Positions 13,455 through 18,777 of a stretch of DNA of 18,777 bases are shown here, in pieces. The position numbers were made by a program, and so were the translations under genes. How positions within the stretch are numbered: the stretch's first letter is position 1; each line of letters starts with the position of its first letter. Origin of the DNA: DATCZB01 sp035513215 (GTDB lineage Bacteria; Pseudomonadota; Gammaproteobacteria; Steroidobacterales; Rariloculaceae); assembly GCA_035513215.1 (NCBI GenBank), contig DATKCK010000079.1, positions 1 through 18,777 on the forward strand. Reading direction: 5' to 3'. The notes under the pieces were generated by a model. That model had not been told where the DNA came from and did no database searches. It saw only the letters and a list, made by a program, of their open reading frames with translations.

Positions 13455-16367
13455 ATGAAAGCACTACGAATCGTTCTTGCCGTCCTGGCCGGAGCCGTTG
13501 TGCTCCTTTTCATTGTCGCCGTCATCGTCGTTCGCAGTTTCGACCTCAACGATTACAAGGACGAGATCACGGCCTACGTTGCGGACCGGACCGGGCGGAC
13601 ACTCGCGATCGATGACGACATCGAGTTCAGCCTTTTCCCCTGGTTCGCTGTCGAGACCGGCGGCGTCTCGCTGAGCGACGACCCGGCGTTCGGCGACCGC
13701 AGCTTCGTCACCGTCGATTCGCTGTCGGCCCGCGTGCGCGTCTGGCCCCTGCTCAAGCGCAACATACAGATCGGACGCGTGATCCTCGACGGCATCAACG
13801 TCAACCTCGGCACCGATACCGACGGGCGCGGCAACTGGACCACGCTGCTCGAAACGCCGGCGCCCGAGGCGCCGTCGGCCGGCGCAGCCGAGCCCGGGCG
13901 GCCGGTCATCAACACGCTCGCCGTCGAAGGCATCGAGCTCAGGAACGCGCGCATTCTCTGGCACGACCGGCAAGGCGAAGTCACCCACCTGGCGCGCGAT
14001 CTGACGCTCGTCACGGGCCCCGTCAACGACGATGATCCGGTCGAGCTGTCGTTGTCGCTGTCGCTGCTCGACGTCGCCACGCAGGCCTCGGCCGCGATCG
14101 AGCTCGCGGCGATCGCCGCAGTGAGCCCCGTGATCGAGCTCAGCGAGATCGAGGCCGCCATCCGACTGCTCGACTCGCGCGGGCAGGAGCGGGCCGCGGC
14201 GACGCTCGGGCTCGACGCGCTCGCGCTCGATGCGGGCGTGCTGCGCTCAGGCCCGGCCGAGCTCGCCGCAACGTTCGCGCGCCCGCCCGTCGGGCCGGAC
14301 AGGCTCGAGCTCGGCGCCAGGCTCTTGTCGTTCGAGCTCGATACCGAGACCGGGAGTCTCGTCGTCAACGGCCTCGCGGCGAGTGCCGGCGCGGTCGCGG
14401 CGAGCCTGAATCTCTCGGGCGTCACGATGCTGTCCGACCCCCGGCTGACAGGCACGGTCGAGTTGCGAAGCGAAACCGTCGCCGGCCTGCTCGAGGCGCT
14501 CGGTGCCGGCGTGCCGGCGGATCTCGCGCCCGGCGGCTCGGCGGCCGCTTCGGGCGGCGTCGCCGCCAGCGCCCGCTTCGACCTCGGGCTGGCCTCGGGC
14601 ACGCTGGTCGTCGAACGCTATACGGCGAACCTGCTCGGCGTCGAAGCCACGGGTCGCGCGGCACTCGCGCCCGACTCGGGCCTGAGCGCCACGATCGAGC
14701 TCGCGCCGTTTCGACCGAGCGAGCCGCTGCTCGCGCTGCTCGGGCCGAGGCTCCCCGAGGCCATCGACCTGCGCGCGATCTCGACCGCGTCCTCGAGCGC
14801 CTCGCTGACGCGCGGCGCCGGGAGCCGCGGCGTCAACGTCACGGGCCTCTCGATCACGCTCGACGACGCCCGAGTCGAGGGGCGGCTCTCAATCGACGAC
14901 CTCGATGCACCGACCGAGATCGACGGCACGCTGACGGCCACGGGTCTCGACAACCGGCTGCTCGGCTCGCTGTTCGGCGCCTGGCTGCCGGCGCCGCTCG
15001 TGGCGACGAACCTCGGCGAGTTCCGGCTCGCGACGAGCTTCGTCTACGAGCCGGCAAGCAGCACGGCAGCATTTGCGCCGCTCGAGCTGACGGCCTATGG
15101 GCTCTCGGGCGACGGCGAGCTGACCGTCGCCGCCTCGGGCGACGCGCTCGCGCTGTCCGGCCGGGCGGCGCTGGCCGAGTTCTCGCCGCGTGAGCTGCTG
15201 GCACGATTCGCCCTGCCAGTCCCGCAAACCTCCGATCCGACGGCGTTCCGATCCGCCGAGGTCGCGGCATCTTTCGAGACCACGGGTTCCGCCGGCGAGT
15301 TTCGCGACATCGCGATCGAGCTAGACGACTCGCGCATCACGGGCGAGCTCGACGTCTCGAACTTCGCCGATCCCGAGTACCGGTTCGTGCTCCGCGCCGA
15401 CCGCATCGACGCGGACCGCTACCTGCCGCCGCGCGCTGCCGCGGGCGCCGACGCCGCGCCGGCAGCGCCGCCGGCAGCCGCCGCGGCGGTCGCCGGCGAA
15501 AAGCGCCTCGGCGACCTGCGCCTGGCGAGCGAGCCGCTGACCGCAACGAACGTCACGGGCTCGGCGAGCGTCGGCAGCTTGCGCATCGGCGGCATGGAGT
15601 TCGAGCAGCTTTCGACCGACGTCGCCTTCGGCGACGGCCGCGCCGCGCTGAGCTCGGTCCGGACCGAGCTTTACGGTGGATCATTCGCCGGTGGGCTCAC
15701 GATCGACGCGACCGACGCACCGAGCGTCGTGCGCCTGACCGGCGACCTCGGCGATGTCGCGATCGAGCCGCTGCTGACGGCGATGCTCGGCGACGCGTCC
15801 CTGAGCGGAACCGGCAACGTCGATCTCGATCTTGCCGGCAGCGGCGAGACGATCAACGACGCGCTGGCGTCGGCCGCGGGACAGATCGGCGTTGCGTTCA
15901 CGAACGGCGAGATCGAAGGCATGAACCTCGGCCGCAGGCTTTGCGAGACCGTCAACTCCGCACGAGGACTGCCGGCGCCGGCCGGCGCGCCGAATGCCAC
16001 GCTCTATTCCGTGATACGCGCGACAGCCACGGTCAGCGAAGGCGTCGCCTCGACATCGGACATCTATGCGGCGACGGGCTACCTCGAGCTGACCGGGCGC
16101 GGCGGCATCAGGCTCGTCGACCAGCGGATCGACACCGAGCATCGGGCATCGCTGACGGGATCCGTCCCGATTGCCGGCTGCGAGGATCTGAACCGAACGA
16201 TTGCGAACGACCCGATTCCGTTCAATTTCACGCTGAAGGGCAGTTTTCCCGAGATCGAGGTCGGCCTCGACATCAGCCAGCTCCTTCAGGACTGGGCGCG
16301 GCGCGAGGTGCGCCAGGGAGTCCGCGAGCGGGTCGAGGATGCCATTCTCGACCGTCTCCTCAATTAG
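13455..16367 (+). CDS. AsmA-family inner-membrane-anchored protein
   Basis: AsmA-family proteins are anchored in the inner membrane with a large beta-rich periplasmic part. They are implicated in outer-membrane assembly and phospholipid movement between the membranes. The 970-residue protein has one N-terminal helix (about 4-27), then 'LNDYKDEITAYVADRTGR' and 'DIEFSLFPWFAVETGGVSLS', the N-terminal AsmA signature. A long repetitive beta region follows, then an Ala/Pro linker (about 659-681). The C-terminal AsmA domain (about 787-970) contains 'GSGETINDALASAAGQIGVA', 'GEIEGMNLGRRLCE' and 'PFNFTLKGSFPEIEVGLD'. It is longer than E. coli AsmA (about 617 residues). The frame is open upstream, but ATG at 13455 precedes the membrane helix and follows AGGCGG. 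It lies 47 bp before mrcB on the same strand, so co-transcription is likely. Confidence 0.9.
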   Translation: MKALRIVLAVLAGAVVLLFIVAVIVVRSFDLNDYKDEITAYVADRTGRTLAIDDDIEFSLFPWFAVETGGVSLSDDPAFGDRSFVTVDSLSARVRVWPLLKRNIQIGRVILDGINVNLGTDTDGRGNWTTLLETPAPEAPSAGAAEPGRPVINTLAVEGIELRNARILWHDRQGEVTHLARDLTLVTGPVNDDDPVELSLSLSLLDVATQASAAIELAAIAAVSPVIELSEIEAAIRLLDSRGQERAAATLGLDALALDAGVLRSGPAELAATFARPPVGPDRLELGARLLSFELDTETGSLVVNGLAASAGAVAASLNLSGVTMLSDPRLTGTVELRSETVAGLLEALGAGVPADLAPGGSAAASGGVAASARFDLGLASGTLVVERYTANLLGVEATGRAALAPDSGLSATIELAPFRPSEPLLALLGPRLPEAIDLRAISTASSSASLTRGAGSRGVNVTGLSITLDDARVEGRLSIDDLDAPTEIDGTLTATGLDNRLLGSLFGAWLPAPLVATNLGEFRLATSFVYEPASSTAAFAPLELTAYGLSGDGELTVAASGDALALSGRAALAEFSPRELLARFALPVPQTSDPTAFRSAEVAASFETTGSAGEFRDIAIELDDSRITGELDVSNFADPEYRFVLRADRIDADRYLPPRAAAGADAAPAAPPAAAAAVAGEKRLGDLRLASEPLTATNVTGSASVGSLRIGGMEFEQLSTDVAFGDGRAALSSVRTELYGGSFAGGLTIDATDAPSVVRLTGDLGDVAIEPLLTAMLGDASLSGTGNVDLDLAGSGETINDALASAAGQIGVAFTNGEIEGMNLGRRLCETVNSARGLPAPAGAPNATLYSVIRATATVSEGVASTSDIYAATGYLELTGRGGIRLVDQRIDTEHRASLTGSVPIAGCEDLNRTIANDPIPFNFTLKGSFPEIEVGLDISQLLQDWARREVRQGVRERVEDAILDRLLN

Positions 16368-16414
16368 GCCGCCCGCTAGGGAAACGACGTCCCGACTGCT
16401 GTAAGCTTTCCGAC

Positions 16415-18694
16415 ATGCCGCGCAGGGAAAAGCGCCGTTTCGCGCGCTACGTTTTCATCACCGCCTCCGCCGCGCTGTTCGCCGCCGTCGTTTATGGCTT
16501 TTTCCTGGCCTGGCGCGTCACGAGCGAGTTCAGCGCCCGCAGCTGGGACCGCCCGGCGCTGGTCTATGCGGCGCCGATCGAGCTCTATGGCGGGCGCCGT
16601 CTGGCGCGCGGCGACCTGACGATCGAGCTCGTCCGTCTCGGCTATCGCGAGACCGATGGGCCGCCGGTCAGCGGGCAGTTCCTCGAGACGCGCGACGGCA
16701 TAGAGCTTCACACGCGCAGCTTCGACTACGCCGGCACGAGCACGGCCGGCCAGGCCGCGACGATACGCTTCGCCGGCGATGCGATCGCCGGCATCACCGG
16801 GCCCGACGGCCAGCCGATCCCGATTCTCCAGCTCGACCCGCTCCTGATCGGCAGCATCTATCCGGTGCACGGCGAGGACCGGATCGTCGTCGTGCCCAAC
16901 GAGGTGCCCGAGCTTCTGGAGTCGGCACTGATCGCCGTCGAGGACAGGCGCTACGAGCGGCACATCGGTGTCGACTTCCGGGCGATCGCGCGCGCCGCCC
17001 TCGTCAACGTGACGGCGGGCGAGATTCAGCAGGGCGCGAGCACGCTGACGCAGCAGCTCGTGCGCAGCTTCTTCCTGAGCAACGATCGAACCTGGCGTCG
17101 CAAGATCAGCGAGGCCTTCATGGCGATGAGCCTGGAGCTCCGTTACGACAAGGACGAGCTGCTACAGACCTACATCAACGAGGTCTATCTCGGACAGGAC
17201 GGCACGCGCGCGATCCACGGCTTCGGCCTCGCGAGCCGCTTCTACTTCGGCAAGCCTCTGGGCGAGCTCGACATTCACGAGATTGCGCTTCTGGTCGCCG
17301 TCGTTCGCGGGCCGTCGTATTACGATCCGTTTCGGAACGGTCAGCGGGCGCTCGAGCGGCGCGATCTCGTGCTCGATCTGATGGCTTCGCAGGATGTCAT
17401 CACGCGCGAGATCGAAGCCGCGGCCAAACGGCGTCCTCTCGGGATCGTCGATCGACGGAGCCGCCAGGCGGCTTACTATGCGCCGTTCCTCGATCTCGTC
17501 CGCCGCCAGCTCGATCGCGACTACGAAGAGAGCGATCTCGAGGCTTCGGGCCTACGCGTCTATACGACGCTCGATCCGGCAACGCAGGCGCTCGCCGAAT
17601 GGGCCCTCAGCGTCGAGGTCGAGCGCTTCGAAGCCAATCGCCCGCCGCTCGAGGGCGCCGTAATCGTGACCAATCCGCACAATGCCGAGGTGCGCGCCAT
17701 CGTCGGCGGCCGCCAGACGGGCTTCGACGGCTTCAATCGCGCCCTGAACGCGAATCGTCCGGTCGGCTCGCTGATAAAGCCCGCGGTCTACCTCGCCGCG
17801 CTCGAGTCCGGCCGGCACTCGCTCGCAAGCCTCGTATCCGACGAGCCGATCAGCGTGCCGGTGCCCGGAGGCACGGTCTGGTCGCCGACCAATTTCGACG
17901 ACGAGTCGCACGGCCCGGTCACGGCGATCCGCGCGCTGGCCGAGTCCTTCAATCAGGCGACGGTGCGTCTCGGGCTCGATATCGGCCTGCCGGAGATCAT
18001 CGATCTGCTCCGCCGCCTCGGTCTCGAGGAGCTGCCGGCAGAATATCCGTCGCTGTTGCTCGGCGCCTTCGAGCTCACGCCGCTCGAAGTCACGCAGATC
18101 TACAACACGCTCGCCAACGGCGGTTTCCGCATGCCGCTTCGAAGCGTTCGCAGCGTCGTCGCTGCCGATGGCGCGACGATCCGGCACTACCCGATCGACA
18201 TCGAGCAAACCGTCGATCCCGGCGACGTCTACGAGCTGAACCAGGCGCTCGTCGAGGTCATGCGGCTCGGCACGGGTCGGACGGCCGCGAGCCGCCTGCC
18301 CGAGTCGCTCGTCACGGCCGGCAAGACGGGCACGTCCGACAGCTTTCGCGACAGCTGGTTCGCCGGATTCAGCAACGATCACCTCGTCGTCGCGTGGATC
18401 GGCAACGACGACAACGCGCCGACGGGCCTGACGGGCGGCACCGGCGCGTCGCAGGTCTTCGCCGCCACCATGGCGGGGCTTCAGACGCGGTCGTACTCGG
18501 TGCCCGTGCCCTCGGGCTACCAGGCAAGCTGGGTCGATTTCGATACGGGGCTCGAGACCGATGCGTCCTGTCCCAGGGCCGTGCGTCTCTCGCTCGAGGG
18601 CGGCGACCGCCCGCCGAAAGCGACCGACTGCGGCAGCGACCGCGCGCGGCTCGGCTCCCGGATCAGAACCTGGCTCAGGGGCGCGGTGCAATGA
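16415..18694 (+). CDS. mrcB: Penicillin-binding protein 1B, bifunctional
   Basis: PBP1b polymerises lipid II and cross-links the glycan strands in the periplasm. The 759 residues contain a basic cytoplasmic N-terminus, a membrane helix (about 11-34) and a UB2H-like segment (about 47-140, 'PALVYAAPIELYGGRRL'). The GT51 glycosyltransferase follows, with catalytic Glu176 in EDRRYERHIG and 'QQGASTLTQQLVRSFFL' (205-221). The transpeptidase has SLIK (Ser452, Lys455), SFN (511-513) and KTG (637-639), so both activities look intact. The UB2H-like region argues for PBP1b rather than PBP1a or PBP1c. It is shorter than E. coli PBP1b (844), mostly at the termini. ATG at 16415 is chosen because it begins the basic and membrane segment; upstream codons lie within the AsmA gene. 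The next gene overlaps by ATGA. Confidence 0.95.
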   Translation: MPRREKRRFARYVFITASAALFAAVVYGFFLAWRVTSEFSARSWDRPALVYAAPIELYGGRRLARGDLTIELVRLGYRETDGPPVSGQFLETRDGIELHTRSFDYAGTSTAGQAATIRFAGDAIAGITGPDGQPIPILQLDPLLIGSIYPVHGEDRIVVVPNEVPELLESALIAVEDRRYERHIGVDFRAIARAALVNVTAGEIQQGASTLTQQLVRSFFLSNDRTWRRKISEAFMAMSLELRYDKDELLQTYINEVYLGQDGTRAIHGFGLASRFYFGKPLGELDIHEIALLVAVVRGPSYYDPFRNGQRALERRDLVLDLMASQDVITREIEAAAKRRPLGIVDRRSRQAAYYAPFLDLVRRQLDRDYEESDLEASGLRVYTTLDPATQALAEWALSVEVERFEANRPPLEGAVIVTNPHNAEVRAIVGGRQTGFDGFNRALNANRPVGSLIKPAVYLAALESGRHSLASLVSDEPISVPVPGGTVWSPTNFDDESHGPVTAIRALAESFNQATVRLGLDIGLPEIIDLLRRLGLEELPAEYPSLLLGAFELTPLEVTQIYNTLANGGFRMPLRSVRSVVAADGATIRHYPIDIEQTVDPGDVYELNQALVEVMRLGTGRTAASRLPESLVTAGKTGTSDSFRDSWFAGFSNDHLVVAWIGNDDNAPTGLTGGTGASQVFAATMAGLQTRSYSVPVPSGYQASWVDFDTGLETDASCPRAVRLSLEGGDRPPKATDCGSDRARLGSRIRTWLRGAVQ

Positions 18695-18777
18695 GCCGGA
18701 TCGTTCTCGTGCTTGCCTTCGCGCTCACGCTGTCGGCCTGTGCCACGGGTGCCGTCTACAGCCCGGACCCGCGCGGC
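18691..18777 (+). CDS. Lipoprotein, 5' end only (possible PBP1b activator)
   Basis: The first 29 codons start at an ATG overlapping the mrcB stop (ATGA), so translation is probably coupled. The residues form a lipoprotein signal peptide: a short basic start (MSR), a hydrophobic core and the lipobox LSAC, with acylated Cys near residue 16. 'ATGAVYSPDPRG' follows, then the window ends. In Pseudomonas aeruginosa the gene next to the PBP1b gene encodes LpoP, a TPR lipoprotein that activates PBP1b. By position this gene may be the counterpart, but the TPR region is outside the window. The lipoprotein call is firm; the LpoP role is inference. Confidence 0.72.
   Translation, partial: MSRIVLVLAFALTLSACATGAVYSPDPRG

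Noticed and set aside
13574..14602. A 342-codon minus-strand frame inside the AsmA-family gene
   Set aside because: Ser/Ala/Arg-rich translation typical of antisense GC-rich frames; the sense gene has conserved AsmA motifs on both sides.
15429..15497. Ala/Pro/Gly-rich low-complexity stretch in the AsmA-family gene
   Set aside because: It keeps the reading frame and separates two domains, so it is an ordinary linker and not a repeat expansion or recombination site that I can support.

Overview
The window looks like chromosomal DNA from a high-GC gammaproteobacterium. The base composition and codon use are strongly GC-rich at third positions. The gene content fits that group: an SrkA/YihE-type kinase, RlmI, a class A PBP1b with a UB2H-like region, an AsmA-family protein, and a large TonB-dependent receptor with a 'CVPLNLFG' motif. 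I cannot place it more precisely; lineages near Xanthomonadales, Nevskiales, Steroidobacterales or Woeseiales would fit. I see no rRNA, tRNA, CRISPR array, intact insertion sequence or phage gene.

Layout, left to right. (1) 1-638: 5' part of srkA on the minus strand, cut by the window edge. (2) 643-849: a long inverted-repeat element in the gap between srkA and a divergent Nudix hydrolase gene (893-1342). (3) 1409-1674: a small unannotated-looking transcription unit on the minus strand. It has a promoter, a strong ribosome binding site, a 39-codon Lys/Pro/Ala-rich gene and an intrinsic terminator, back to back with the promoter of rlmI (1736-2926). (4) 2952-5334: a membrane-anchored CadC-type regulator with a TolB-N-like periplasmic domain, divergent from an unrecognised membrane-anchored protein with four cysteines. 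A bidirectional terminator follows. (5) 5431-13309: an apparent lipid or aromatic uptake and catabolism block. It holds a TonB-dependent receptor and a divergent TetR regulator sharing a dyad-rich 240-bp control region. It also holds a minus-strand series of aldo/keto reductase, acyl-CoA synthetase and esterase; the last two overlap by 11 bp. A symmetrical REP-like element of four 21-bp units sits between the reductase and the synthetase. (6) 13455-18777: an envelope block on the plus strand with an AsmA-family protein, PBP1b (mrcB) and the start of a lipoprotein overlapping mrcB by 4 bp (ATGA), possibly a PBP1b activator.

How the parts may work together. The envelope block is coherent: PBP1b polymerises and cross-links peptidoglycan, the downstream lipoprotein may activate it, and AsmA-family proteins act in lipid transport between the membranes. 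In the middle block, the receptor would import a large hydrophobic or esterified ligand. The esterase would hydrolyse it, the ligase would activate the acid as a CoA thioester, the reductase would handle a carbonyl, and TetR would sense ligand or CoA ester; this is inference from gene content. The most unusual items are the two palindromic elements, the 39-residue gene with its own complete signals, and the uncharacterised regulator/membrane-protein pair. I found no obvious new defence or mobile system.
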